DNA from: Bacteroidetes bacterium UBA7692
GTDB taxonomy: Bacteria > Bacteroidota > Bacteroidia > Chitinophagales > LD1
Reading direction: 5' to 3'
Assembly: GCA_002482725.1 (NCBI GenBank)
Contig: DLGO01000137.1
Location: forward strand, 1-16,778
Length of the DNA: 16,778 nt
Shown here piece after piece: positions 1-7,328 of the stretch; position 1 is the first letter of the stretch, and every line of letters starts with the position of its first letter. Under the pieces are notes generated by a model. It searched no databases. It was not told the origin of the DNA and saw nothing but the letters and a program-made list of their open reading frames with translations. Made by a program: the position numbers and the translations under genes.

Positions 1-68
1 CTCTTGGGCTCGAACCAAGGACCCCAAGATTAACAGTCTTGTGCTCTAACCAGCTGAGCTAAGGAGGA
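1..68 (-). tRNA. tRNA-Asn (anticodon GTT), 3' end cut by window edge
   Basis: Read on the minus strand, this folds as a tRNA. The acceptor 5' strand TCCTCCT starts at position 68. It is followed by a D arm with GCTC/GAGC, an anticodon stem CAAGA/TCTTG around a loop holding GTT, and a T arm CTTGG-TTCGAGC-CCAAG. Only the first two bases of the 3' acceptor strand (AG) lie inside the window, so about five stem bases, the discriminator and any CCA are missing. GTT reads asparagine codons AAC and AAU. A promoter-like site lies just upstream at 99-129. Confidence 0.95.
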
Positions 69-98
69 ATCTGATTTCTTTTTCAAAAAATCGGACTG

Positions 99-129
99 CA
101 AAAATAAAAGATGAATACAATTTTCCTAA
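99..129 (-). promoter_or_regulatory. Bacteroidota-type promoter for tRNA-Asn
   Basis: On the minus strand, TATTTTTG (106 down to 99) is a perfect match to the phylum -7 element TAnnTTTG. It is preceded, with a 20-base spacer, by TTA (129-127), a 2-of-3 match to the -33 TTG. Transcription would start near 90, leaving a short leader before the tRNA 5' end at 68. Confidence 0.45.
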
Positions 130-207
130 TCTTCGCAGCGAAAATTTTAGAAAAAAATTAATTTCTACTGCTTTCATCACATTTCACGTCTCAAAAATAA
201 AACAATA

Positions 208-1137
208 ATGAGTCTTCTTACCGTTGGTACCGTTGCGTTTGACGCCATCGAAACCCCCTTTGGCAAAACCGATAAAATAGTTGGCGGTGCCGCAACATAT
301 ATTGCATGGAGTGCCTCTTACTTCAGCAAAAAAGTGAATATCGTGTCCGTTATAGGCGATGATTTCGATATGAACGAGCTGGCAGAGCTGCGCAAGCGCG
401 GTGTAGATACTACGGGCATAGAGGTAAAAGAAGGCAAAAAGTCATTTTTCTGGAGTGGTAAGTACCACCTGGACATGAACACCCGCGATACCCTTATCAC
501 CGACCTGAACGTTTTGCTGGAGTTCAATCCCCAGATACCGGCAGCCTACCAGGGCAGCGATATACTGCTTTTGGGCAATATAGACCCGAACCTGCAGCTG
601 AATGTACTGAACCAGCTGACCACCAAGCCCAAGCTGACCATACTCGACACCATGAACTTCTGGATGACCCCTTCTTATAAGGAGAAGCTATTGGAAGTGA
701 TCAGCAAAATAGATGTATTGACCATCAACGATGCCGAGGCGCGCGAGCTGTCCAACGAATACTCGCTGGTAAAGGCCGCGAAAAAGATACTTTCCATGGG
801 GCCTGAGTACCTGGTGATAAAGAAAGGCGAGCACGGCGCATTGCTGTTCCACGAAAACAATGTGTTTTTTGCCCCTGCGCTGCCATTAGAGGAAGTTTTC
901 GACCCAACCGGAGCAGGTGATACCTTTGCGGGCGGATTTGCCGGCTACCTGGACAAAACGCGCGACATCAGCTTCGAGAACATGAAGCGCGCCATTATCT
1001 ACGGTTCTGCCATGGCCTCCTTCTGCGTAGAGAAGTTCGGCGCCGAAAGGCTGCGCGAGCTAACCCACAACGACATCGAAGACCGCGTAAAAGACTTCAT
1101 CGACCTCGTACAGTTCGACATAGTGCTGCAAGACTAA
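208..1137 (+). CDS. PfkB/ribokinase-family sugar kinase
   Basis: Product of 309 residues, a usual length for the ribokinase (PfkB) superfamily, which phosphorylates sugars or nucleosides with ATP in the cytoplasm. The N-terminal VGGAATYIA segment (about residues 25-33) fits the glycine-rich substrate-binding signature. The C-terminal signature DPTGAGDTFAGG (about 232-243) carries the anion-hole GAGD, with D238 the expected catalytic base. KKGEHG at 205-210 fits the ATP-binding region. The ATG at 208 leads straight into the conserved first strand (LLTVGTVAFD); no Shine-Dalgarno site is visible, as is normal in this phylum. The gene stands alone between a divergent tRNA and a strong terminator, so it is probably monocistronic. 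The substrate cannot be told from sequence; ribokinase, adenosine kinase-like and fructokinase-like roles all remain open. Confidence 0.9.
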   Translation: MSLLTVGTVAFDAIETPFGKTDKIVGGAATYIAWSASYFSKKVNIVSVIGDDFDMNELAELRKRGVDTTGIEVKEGKKSFFWSGKYHLDMNTRDTLITDLNVLLEFNPQIPAAYQGSDILLLGNIDPNLQLNVLNQLTTKPKLTILDTMNFWMTPSYKEKLLEVISKIDVLTINDAEARELSNEYSLVKAAKKILSMGPEYLVIKKGEHGALLFHENNVFFAPALPLEEVFDPTGAGDTFAGGFAGYLDKTRDISFENMKRAIIYGSAMASFCVEKFGAERLRELTHNDIEDRVKDFIDLVQFDIVLQD

Positions 1138-1159
1138 TTCCACAGCACCCATCATACCG

Positions 1160-1202
1160 AAAGGCTTTTGAAGACATATACACTGCTTCAAAAGCCTTTT
1201 TT
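1160..1202 (+). terminator. Rho-independent terminator of the sugar kinase gene
   Basis: A perfect 14-bp inverted repeat (1160-1173 with 1186-1199) encloses a 12-base loop and runs into T residues at 1197-1202. It begins 23 bases after the kinase stop codon. Confidence 0.85.
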
Positions 1203-1240
1203 GTTTTACTGCATATCAATTCCCACACCCAAAAACATAA

Positions 1241-1354
1241 AACATGCACGACCACCCTCCACTATATCGACACTGCTGACGTTGCTGTCATAGTATTGCA
1301 GATAAACATAACACTACTACCCTCTGCTATATCGACCTGGCGGACGTTGCTTCC
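1241..1354. repeat. Degenerate two-copy direct repeat in the gene-poor gap
   Basis: Positions 1251-1289 and 1316-1354 match at 30 of 39 columns, 65 bases apart. The shared core is CTATATCGAC followed by GGACGTTGCT or TGACGTTGCT. A short match (AACAT) about ten bases upstream of each copy suggests a unit near 49 bases with one indel. The 65-base offset is not a multiple of three, so this is not an in-frame protein repeat. The rest of 1203-1420 holds nothing I can assign. It could be a relic of an interspersed repeat family or of a decayed gene. Confidence 0.5.
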
Positions 1355-1442
1355 TTGGTGGCTCGAACGATTGTGTGATTTTTCCGTTAATAAACTTTTT
1401 CTGTAGAGCCCAAAACACCTTTTGAATTATGCACTAACTGAT

Positions 1443-1640
1443 ATGGCGAGTTTAAAAAGTTTTAGGAAAAAGCACGTCAATCGTTCAGCCTTAGACAAGG
1501 AAGCCGTCCTTGATTTTTTCATTCTTTTTGATCAAGCAAAAGGTAAGGCAAGAAAAAACCACGTTGACAAAATCCTGCGTATGTTATGCTTGCCTACGTT
1601 GTTGATTGAACGCATAAAATATATAATCACTTGCATATAA
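1443..1640 (+). CDS. Doubtful small ORF, possibly a gene relic
   Basis: An open frame of 65 codons from ATG 1443, or 72 codons from TTG 1422, encoding a basic peptide (many Lys and Arg in MASLKSFRKKHVNRS and QAKGKARKNHVDK). I recognise no family. No promoter or ribosome site points to it, and its 3' end runs into the -33 region of the regulator gene downstream. It sits in a low-GC gap with degenerate repeats, so a decayed fragment or a chance frame is at least as likely as a real gene. Confidence 0.2.
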   Translation: MASLKSFRKKHVNRSALDKEAVLDFFILFDQAKGKARKNHVDKILRMLCLPTLLIERIKYIITCI

Positions 1641-1661
1641 CACTAACAAGTGTTAGTTTTG
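1631..1661 (+). promoter_or_regulatory. Promoter of the tetR-paaABC operon
   Basis: TTG at 1631-1633, a 20-base spacer, then TAGTTTTG at 1654-1661: an exact match to the Bacteroidota -33/-7 consensus TTG-N19-21-TAnnTTTG. The predicted start of transcription is near 1668, only about 13 bases before the ATG at 1681. One palindromic operator covers the spacer and most of the -7 box; the second covers the predicted start site. Confidence 0.7.
1642..1657. promoter_or_regulatory. Palindromic operator 1 (PaaR-like)
   Basis: ACTAACA-AG-TGTTAGT: perfect 7-base half sites around a 2-base centre, lying in the spacer and -7 region of the promoter. The inner 14 bases follow CTAACANNTGTTAG. As I recall, the Thermus thermophilus PaaR site is CNAACGNNCGTTNG, so the architecture is the same with one changed base per half site. 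Confidence 0.7.
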
Positions 1662-1675
1662 CTAACAACTGTTAG
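1662..1675. promoter_or_regulatory. Palindromic operator 2 (PaaR-like)
   Basis: CTAACA-AC-TGTTAG, perfect 6-base half sites, centred 19 bases downstream of operator 1 and covering the predicted transcription start. Two identical half-site designs on one promoter suggest two regulator dimers binding close to the same face of the helix. Confidence 0.7.
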
Positions 1676-1680
1676 TTTAC

Positions 1681-2259
1681 ATGGCAATCGCAACCAGAAA
1701 AGAACACATCCGCAGCACAGCACAAAAACTCTTCCGCACAAAAGGGTTTGCAGCTACCAGTATGCGCGAACTGGCCCGCGAGGTAGGCATAGAAGCCCCC
1801 AGCCTGTACAACCACTACACCAGCAAGCAACAACTGCTGCAGGATATCTGCTTCGATATAGCCGCCCAGTTCCAAACCACCTTCGACGCCTCCGTAGCTA
1901 CAGAGCAAAGCAACAGCCAAAAACTGCGCCGCGCCATGCTCGGCCATGTGCAGGTAATAGCCAGCAACATCGAAGCCTCCAGCGTATTCTTCGATGAATG
2001 GGTATTTTTGGAGGCTGGCGAACTGGCAAGGTTCAAAAAGCTGCGCGCCGCCTACCAGCAGGCATTCCGCAACCTGGTGGCCGACGGCATTGCATCGGGT
2101 GAGTTCAACGCGGTAAATGTGAAGCTTACAGTATTCATGATATTCTCGGCACTCAATGCCACTTATGATTTATACAAGTCGGGCGAACGCCTGAACGAAG
2201 AAGAGATAGCCGAAGGCATCTCTGCCATATTATTCAACGGATTAGAAAGAACTAAATAG
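1681..2259 (+). CDS. TetR/AcrR-family regulator of the paa operon (PaaR-like)
   Basis: 192 residues, a typical TetR length. The N-terminal DNA-binding domain is clear: KEHIRSTAQKLFRTKGFAAT (about 7-26), then the helix-turn-helix around 27-46 with SMRELAREVGIEAPSLYNHY, followed by SKQQLLQDI. The rest is the variable helical ligand-binding and dimerisation domain. The start codon lies 6 bases after operator 2. Only 7 bases separate its stop from paaA, so regulator and enzyme genes are probably cotranscribed and the protein represses its own operon. By analogy with PaaR regulators the inducer would be phenylacetyl-CoA; this is inference from gene context and operator design, not from ligand-pocket residues. 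Confidence 0.88.
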   Translation: MAIATRKEHIRSTAQKLFRTKGFAATSMRELAREVGIEAPSLYNHYTSKQQLLQDICFDIAAQFQTTFDASVATEQSNSQKLRRAMLGHVQVIASNIEASSVFFDEWVFLEAGELARFKKLRAAYQQAFRNLVADGIASGEFNAVNVKLTVFMIFSALNATYDLYKSGERLNEEEIAEGISAILFNGLERTK

Positions 2260-2266
2260 ATATACC

Positions 2267-3253
2267 ATGTACGGAAATGCTTACATAAGTCCCGAAGATG
2301 CCAAGCGCATGAACGAGTCAACCGATGATGCAGAGAACCTGGAAATATTTGAGGCGCGTATCACACGCGGCGAAAAGATAGAGCCGGGCGACTGGATGCC
2401 TGCCGAGTACCGCAAGCAGCTTATTCGCATGATAGAGCAGCACGCGCACAGCGAAATCGTGGGCGCATTGCCCGAGGGCACATGGATAACACGTGCGCCA
2501 AACTTCCGCCGCAAGCTGGCCTTGATAGCCAAAGTGCAGGATGAGATAGGCCACGGACAGCTACTATACAGCGCAGCCGAAACCCTGGGCAAAACACGCG
2601 AGCAGATGCTTGCCGACCTTATAAGCGGCAAATCTAAATACAGCAATGTATTCAACTATCCGGCACTTACCTGGGCAGATGTGGCAGTTATAGGATTTCT
2701 GGTAGATGGCGCGGCCATCGTAAACCAGGTAATCAACCAAAAGGGTTCCTACGGGCCCTATTGCCGCGCATTGGAGCGCATCTGCTACGAAGAAAGCTTC
2801 CACCTGAAACAAGGCCACGATAACTTCGTGTACCTGGCCACAGGCTCGCCTAAGCAGCGCGCTATGTTGCAGGAAGCCGTAAACAGATGGTACAGGCCAT
2901 TGCTGCATTTCTTCGGCCCCAGCGACCGCGATTCGCAGCACAGCGAAAAGCTGATGAAGTGGAAAATAAAGCTGGCATCCAACGATGATATGCGCAACCA
3001 GTTCCTGGACCAGTACATACCTAAAATATGGGAGTTGGGATTAACACTGCCTGACCCTGAGCTGAAACGCAACGACAATGGCATCTGGGAGTTTGGCGAT
3101 CCGGATTGGGCAGAGTTCAAGCGCGTGATAAGCGGCGATGGCCCATGCAATGCAGAGCGCCTGGAAGTGCGCCGCTATGCCGAGGAGGCAGGCCGCTGGG
3201 TGCGCACAGCATTGATGAACAAAGATGAGCGCTACGTAGTGCCTTTGGCATAA
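2267..3253 (+). CDS. paaA: 1,2-phenylacetyl-CoA epoxidase, catalytic subunit PaaA
   Basis: 328 residues, close to the family norm. PaaA is the diiron catalytic subunit of the multicomponent monooxygenase that converts phenylacetyl-CoA to its ring 1,2-epoxide in the cytoplasm. The ferritin-like helices carry candidate iron ligands: E63 in HSEIVGALPEG, E93 and H96 in DEIGHG, D147 in FLVDGAA and E176/H179 in EESFHLKQGH, giving two ExxH motifs as expected. The N-terminal region (EIFEARITRGEKIEPGDWMP) and FNYPALTWADV are also typical. It follows the regulator gene by 7 bases and precedes paaB by 22. All visible active-site motifs are intact, so the subunit should be functional if a reductase is supplied. 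Confidence 0.96.
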   Translation: MYGNAYISPEDAKRMNESTDDAENLEIFEARITRGEKIEPGDWMPAEYRKQLIRMIEQHAHSEIVGALPEGTWITRAPNFRRKLALIAKVQDEIGHGQLLYSAAETLGKTREQMLADLISGKSKYSNVFNYPALTWADVAVIGFLVDGAAIVNQVINQKGSYGPYCRALERICYEESFHLKQGHDNFVYLATGSPKQRAMLQEAVNRWYRPLLHFFGPSDRDSQHSEKLMKWKIKLASNDDMRNQFLDQYIPKIWELGLTLPDPELKRNDNGIWEFGDPDWAEFKRVISGDGPCNAERLEVRRYAEEAGRWVRTALMNKDERYVVPLA

Positions 3254-3275
3254 CCAAAAAATAAAGCAACAGAAA

Positions 3276-3659
3276 ATGGCAGAACTGAATTCACTGGATC
3301 CGAGGGTATTGCGCCTGGACCTAAAAAAAATAGAAGATGGCGATGTAGCCACGAACACACACCTGATTACCTACGAGGTATTCCACCAGGAAAAGCGTGG
3401 TAAGCAAGCCGTGCATGCAGGAGTGGTGCATGCCTCCACACCCGATATGGCATTGGTTATGGCCAAGGAAACTTTTGGCCGCAGGGGCAAAACAGCAGCT
3501 ATATGGGTGGTAAAAACAAGCGAGATATATACCCTGGCTTCGGAAGATGAAGACATGTTCGAAACCACTCCCGAAAAGCTGCACCGCGAGCCGGGCTTCT
3601 ACAAAGTGCGCGACCGCATAGAGGCTTACCAGAAAAGAACCGCAGTACCACAACAGTAA
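3276..3659 (+). CDS. paaB: 1,2-phenylacetyl-CoA epoxidase subunit PaaB
   Basis: 127 residues. PaaB is the small non-catalytic subunit that bridges PaaA-PaaC heterodimers in the epoxidase. Recognised from THLITYEVFHQEKRGKQAVHAGVVHA, ALVMAKETFGRRG and IWVVKTSEIYTL, and from its place between paaA and paaC. It is somewhat longer than the roughly 95-residue E. coli protein because of an N-terminal lead and a C-terminal tail with PGFYKVRDRIEAYQKR. Gaps are 22 bases to paaA and 20 bases to paaC. Confidence 0.94.
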   Translation: MAELNSLDPRVLRLDLKKIEDGDVATNTHLITYEVFHQEKRGKQAVHAGVVHASTPDMALVMAKETFGRRGKTAAIWVVKTSEIYTLASEDEDMFETTPEKLHREPGFYKVRDRIEAYQKRTAVPQQ

Positions 3660-3679
3660 ATACCGAAACAGAAAAAGAT

Positions 3680-4432
3680 ATGGAAGCGACCAAAGAGTTA
3701 TTATATAAAATGGCAGACGATGCCCTTATCATAGGCCACCGCAATTCCGAGTGGACGGGCATCGGCCCCATGCTGGAAGAGGACCTTGCATTTTCTTCTA
3801 TGGCCCAGGACAAAATAGGCCACGCCTTTGCCCTGTACAACATACTGCATACCGCTTTTGGTGAAGCAGACCCGGATACACTGGCGTTCAAGCGCAGCGA
3901 AAAGGACTTCCGTAGCGCGCAGTTCCTGGAGCTGCCGATAGGGGAGTACGACTTTAGTTTAATAAGGCATTTCCTGTTCGACCACGCAGAGCACCTGCGC
4001 TACGATTCGCTTGCACAATCTACCTTTCAGCCTTTGGCACAGCTGGCCAAAAAAGTAAAGGGCGAAATAAAATATCACGTGATGCATGCCGACACCTTCC
4101 TGAAACAATTAGGCAAGGGAAGTGAAGAAAGCCACGCACGCCTGCAGTCTGCCATCAACTATTCATGGCCTTATGCACTGGGTGTTTTCGAGCCGGGTGC
4201 GCACGAAGCCGAGCTGATAAGCACCGGCACATTTATAGGCGAAGAAGCTTTGAAAGACCTTTGGCTAGCCCGTGTTACACCTATCATAGAAGCAGCAGGC
4301 TTTAGCGTGCCTGCCACTACACAGGAGCAGGTTGTATATGGCGGCAGAAAAGGCTTCCATAGCGAGCACCTTGCTTCCCTGCTGGCAGAAATGACCGAGG
4401 TGACCAACATCGACATAGATGCCGAGTGGTAA
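3680..4432 (+). CDS. paaC: 1,2-phenylacetyl-CoA epoxidase subunit PaaC
   Basis: 250 residues, the usual PaaC length. PaaC is the structural, ferritin-like partner of PaaA that lacks a working diiron centre. ALIIGHRNSEWTG (about 15-27), EEDLAFSSMAQDKIGHA (33-49), LFDHAEHLRYDS (99-110) and KGEIKYHVMHAD (127-138) are family signatures. The first motif reads DKIGH rather than ExxH, in keeping with a non-catalytic role. It is the last recognisable paa gene here: paaD (Fe-S assembly) and paaE (reductase), which normally follow, are absent, and a flippase-like gene starts 69 bases later with its own -7 element. Confidence 0.95.
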   Translation: MEATKELLYKMADDALIIGHRNSEWTGIGPMLEEDLAFSSMAQDKIGHAFALYNILHTAFGEADPDTLAFKRSEKDFRSAQFLELPIGEYDFSLIRHFLFDHAEHLRYDSLAQSTFQPLAQLAKKVKGEIKYHVMHADTFLKQLGKGSEESHARLQSAINYSWPYALGVFEPGAHEAELISTGTFIGEEALKDLWLARVTPIIEAAGFSVPATTQEQVVYGGRKGFHSEHLASLLAEMTEVTNIDIDAEW

Positions 4433-4459
4433 GCTGATTTTCATTACCGGTTAATTCAT

Positions 4460-4467
4460 TAAGTTTG
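4460..4467 (+). promoter_or_regulatory. Candidate -7 element for the flippase-like/rfaE2 pair
   Basis: TAAGTTTG matches TAnnTTTG exactly, in the 69-base gap after paaC. No clean TTG lies 19-21 bases upstream, so the -33 is weak. A small hairpin (4473-4477 with 4488-4492, inner GCC/GGC) would sit at the 5' end of the transcript; its role is unknown. No T-tract terminator is seen after paaC, so read-through from paa is also possible. Confidence 0.4.
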
Positions 4468-4501
4468 ACCTGTCCGCGCCACTGGCTGCGGAGCATACTA
4501 C

Positions 4502-5503
4502 ATGAACAAATTACTTTCCAATATACTTAAGTTCTCCCTTTCCCTCGGGTTGGGGATACTCTTGGTGTGGCTTGCTATCCGCAACCTTACCGGCGATGAT
4601 ATCAATAAAATGAAGGATGCCTTTACCCGTGCCAATTATTGGTGGTTGTTAGCAGGGGCTGCATTCGGTATGCTCAGCAACTTTATCCGCGCGCTCCGCT
4701 GGAAGCAATTGCTGGAGCCGCTGGGCTACAAACCCGGTACAGCCAATACTTTCTACGCAGTGTTGATCATGTATTTCGGCAATCTGGCATTTCCCCGCTT
4801 GGGCGAGGTGTCGCGCTGCGCCATACTCAACCGCTACGAGGGCATTCCTATCGACAAATCAATAGGCACCATGATTACTGAACGCCTGGTCGACCTTGTT
4901 ACCATTTTGCTTATTGGTGGCTTGCTTTTCATTTTCGAGTTCGATGTGCTGGAGGCATACTTCAATAAAACGTTCCTTGGTGGCAATGGCACTCAGGGCG
5001 GCTCATTAAAGTATATCATATTGGGCGTTGGCGCAGCGGCGGCATTATTCGGATACCTGTTCCTGATACAATTTAAAACACATCCATTGGTAGCTAAGGC
5101 ATTGGGTATTATTAATGGTTTTATGGAAGGCCTTAAAAGCATATTCAAGCTGAAAAATCCATTACTGTTCATATTTTATAGCTTCCTGGTGTGGTTGTGC
5201 TATGCACTTATGGTGGTTATCGCATTCAATGCGCTGCCCGAAACTTCCGGCATGACCTTTATGGTGGGCTTAGCACTGGTATTTTTCGGTGGGTTTGCCT
5301 ATGTAGCCACACAGGGTGGCATAGGGGCCTATCCATTGGTAGTGCGGGAGGTGCTGTTTCTGTATGGCGTATCGGCTGCCATAGGCTATGCCTTCGGCTG
5401 GATAGTGTGGACAGTGCAAACCATCATGGTATTGCTGGCAGGTGTTATAGCACTGGTGTTTTTGGCTACTTCCAACAAAACAGAAACTAAGCGGAAAGCA
5501 TGA
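4502..5503 (+). CDS. Flippase-like membrane protein (LPG synthase TM-region / UPF0104 family)
   Basis: 333 residues with about eight hydrophobic spans; the first is at about 9-27. Family signatures are visible: NFIRALRWKQLL (60-71), FGNLAFPRLGEVSRC (92-106) and MITERLVDLV (124-133), with conserved R63, R99, E102, E127, R128 and D131. The family covers the membrane half of MprF and the AglD/YbhN-like proteins, linked to handling of lipid-linked substrates. There is no soluble lysyl-transferase domain. It overlaps rfaE2 by 4 bases (ATGA), so the two are translationally coupled, which points to the cell envelope. The exact substrate is unknown. Confidence 0.85.
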   Translation: MNKLLSNILKFSLSLGLGILLVWLAIRNLTGDDINKMKDAFTRANYWWLLAGAAFGMLSNFIRALRWKQLLEPLGYKPGTANTFYAVLIMYFGNLAFPRLGEVSRCAILNRYEGIPIDKSIGTMITERLVDLVTILLIGGLLFIFEFDVLEAYFNKTFLGGNGTQGGSLKYIILGVGAAAALFGYLFLIQFKTHPLVAKALGIINGFMEGLKSIFKLKNPLLFIFYSFLVWLCYALMVVIAFNALPETSGMTFMVGLALVFFGGFAYVATQGGIGAYPLVVREVLFLYGVSAAIGYAFGWIVWTVQTIMVLLAGVIALVFLATSNKTETKRKA

Positions 5504-5979
5504 GTACACCGGCAAAATTGATGGAGCTCAGCACCCTGCAAGCGCAACTGAAAGAGTGGCGAGCCGCAGGGCAAAAGGTAGTATTCACCAATGGTTGTTT
5601 CGATATATTGCATGTAGGCCATGTTACCCTGCTGGCACACGCAAAAGCATTGGGCGATAAGCTTATACTCGGCCTCAATAGCGATGAATCTGTGAAGCGG
5701 TTAAAAGGCGAGCAACGCCCAATCAATAAAGAATCCGACAGGGCAATCATTCTTGCTGCCCTGGAATGTATAGATGCAGTGGTAATCTTCCACGAAGACA
5801 CGCCAAACGAGCTGATACAGGCATTAACCCCAGATGTATTGGTAAAGGGCGGTGATTACACCAAGGAGCAGATAGTGGGTGCAGATTATGTAGAGCAGCA
5901 CGGCGGCGAGGTGGTTATTGTTCCCTTTGTAAAAGGATACAGCACTACAGAAACCCTGGCTAAGATTCATTCCTTGTAA
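5500..5979 (+). CDS. rfaE2: D-glycero-beta-D-manno-heptose 1-phosphate adenylyltransferase
   Basis: 159 residues, a single cytidylyltransferase-like domain equal to the C-terminal half of HldE. It joins ATP and heptose 1-phosphate to make ADP-heptose for LPS or other surface glycans. Nucleotide-binding motifs NGCFDILHVGH (31-41, HxGH with H38 and H41), LGLNSDESVKRLKG, LVKGGDYT and the C-terminal GYSTTETLAKI are all present. The kinase half is not fused and not nearby, so it must be encoded elsewhere. The start overlaps the flippase-like gene by 4 bases. Its 3' end overlaps the convergent membrane-protein gene by 20 bases. Confidence 0.93.
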   Translation: MSTPAKLMELSTLQAQLKEWRAAGQKVVFTNGCFDILHVGHVTLLAHAKALGDKLILGLNSDESVKRLKGEQRPINKESDRAIILAALECIDAVVIFHEDTPNELIQALTPDVLVKGGDYTKEQIVGADYVEQHGGEVVIVPFVKGYSTTETLAKIHSL

Positions 5980-7297
5980 ATCGCCTCAGCGCGGCAGATA
6001 CATCCGGCACATTTAGCAAAAATAAAAAGGCCATCAGCGCAGGCACCCTATACCGCACCAGCGACCCCATAACAGGCGTGGTGATGCCGATAATAATAAA
6101 CAGCAGCACAGAGAAATAGAAACAGGCCCACCACAGGTTTGTCCTTGGTACAGGTTTGTAAATAGTGTAAATAATCAATGCTACAATCAGCAGATTTTCC
6201 AATGCCGCAGGCACCAGCAGCAGCGATGAAATATCCAATGGTGTTGGCCTCAGCAGGCAGTTGAAAAGCCCCACCGGAGCGGCAATCAAAAAGCTTAAAA
6301 TACTATCTGCCTTTAGTATGGGTATATACACTATGCTGCCGGCCTTCATGTAATGCGCCAGGTTTATGCTGTGAAACTGCTTATCTGCCAACGACTCCAG
6401 TAACCGGCCATGCAATACCAGTACATCAGCTGCAATGCCCGCGGTAATAAGCCCTGCTATGCTCGCAATCCATATTAATGGAACCCGCTTTTGCTCGTTA
6501 TTTTTACTCACTGCTATGTATATCAGCAGGCACGGTATCAGGCAGGCAGACACATATACCTTTAGCAGCACCAGCATCATTAAAAGAAATACTATTGGCA
6601 GTAATAGCCACCATTTCCGTGAAACGGCGAACTGATAGGCTAAAAGCAGAAAGAGGCCAAAGAAAAACACCAGCATGGTCTCTTTCATCATACCGGCCGT
6701 CCATAGCATAATGGATGGGAAAAACAGTATCAGCAACGCAAATCCCTGAAGGTTTTTACCACTCAACCGCTCAAATGTTTTGATAAAAGCAATCAGCCCT
6801 ACAAAGCCGATAAACGCTGCAACTATGGTATGAAAAAAAATATTGCCCCCCGATACAAATGCCAGCACTGCGTTTATTTTTATCAGTATACGGTTATCGT
6901 TGTATATGCCTGTTTTAATCTTTGCATCCCAATTGTTGATGGCGGTTAGTGACTGTTTTGTTTCCGGCTCTTCCAGATTTTGCTCCAGAAATATATCGAA
7001 GAAAATCTTTGGCGACTGATGGTAAATAGCATTGAGTGTCACTCCGTCATCATGGTATTTGTATATATCAGAGTTCAACCGCTCGGTATAGTAGTGCGTG
7101 TACAGCAGCGTTAGCACCACACCTGCCAGCAATTTGAGCACTAATGCCAACGCCACAATGTTTTTGTGTAGTCCACCTACGCCAAACCAATCGCGCTTGT
7201 ACACAAACGCTGTTAAAATCACCGCCAATAATGCCGTTATCAGGTAACTCACGCTGCAATATAACCATGCTGCTATTTTGCTGTGCATATTTTTCAC
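5960..7297 (-). CDS. Polytopic membrane protein, possible surface-glycan polymerase or glycosyltransferase
   Basis: 445 residues with about ten or more hydrophobic spans. I cannot name the family with certainty. After the second span comes a non-membrane stretch with LNSDIYKYHDDG (about 74-85), and later FPSIMLWTAGMMKETMLVF (193-211). Both resemble what I remember of EpsG/Wzy-like polymerases and GT-C type transferases, where acidic residues in the first outer loop and an xxKE segment recur. The frame opens at GTG 7297; an ATG three codons in (7288) is an equally good start. Its last 20 bases overlap rfaE2 on the other strand, with no room for separate terminators. The ADP-heptose and flippase-like neighbours support a surface-polysaccharide role, but that is inference. 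Confidence 0.75.
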   Translation of the reverse strand: MKNMHSKIAAWLYCSVSYLITALLAVILTAFVYKRDWFGVGGLHKNIVALALVLKLLAGVVLTLLYTHYYTERLNSDIYKYHDDGVTLNAIYHQSPKIFFDIFLEQNLEEPETKQSLTAINNWDAKIKTGIYNDNRILIKINAVLAFVSGGNIFFHTIVAAFIGFVGLIAFIKTFERLSGKNLQGFALLILFFPSIMLWTAGMMKETMLVFFFGLFLLLAYQFAVSRKWWLLLPIVFLLMMLVLLKVYVSACLIPCLLIYIAVSKNNEQKRVPLIWIASIAGLITAGIAADVLVLHGRLLESLADKQFHSINLAHYMKAGSIVYIPILKADSILSFLIAAPVGLFNCLLRPTPLDISSLLLVPAALENLLIVALIIYTIYKPVPRTNLWWACFYFSVLLFIIIGITTPVMGSLVRYRVPALMAFLFLLNVPDVSAALRRFTRNES

Positions 7298-7328
7298 TAA
7301 TCTTGAGCCGCACAGGCATTAGCAATCA

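Noticed and set aside
1251..1354. CRISPR array
   Set aside because: Only two units, with nine mismatches in 39 columns and no cas genes.
1650..1997. 115-codon frame overlapping the TetR gene
   Set aside because: It is a shadow of the real TetR frame, rich in Arg, Gln and His with no family signature, and would begin inside operator 1.
4473..4492. Terminator after paaC
   Set aside because: The hairpin is short and has no T run after it; it lies downstream of a -7 element, so it is more likely in a 5' leader.
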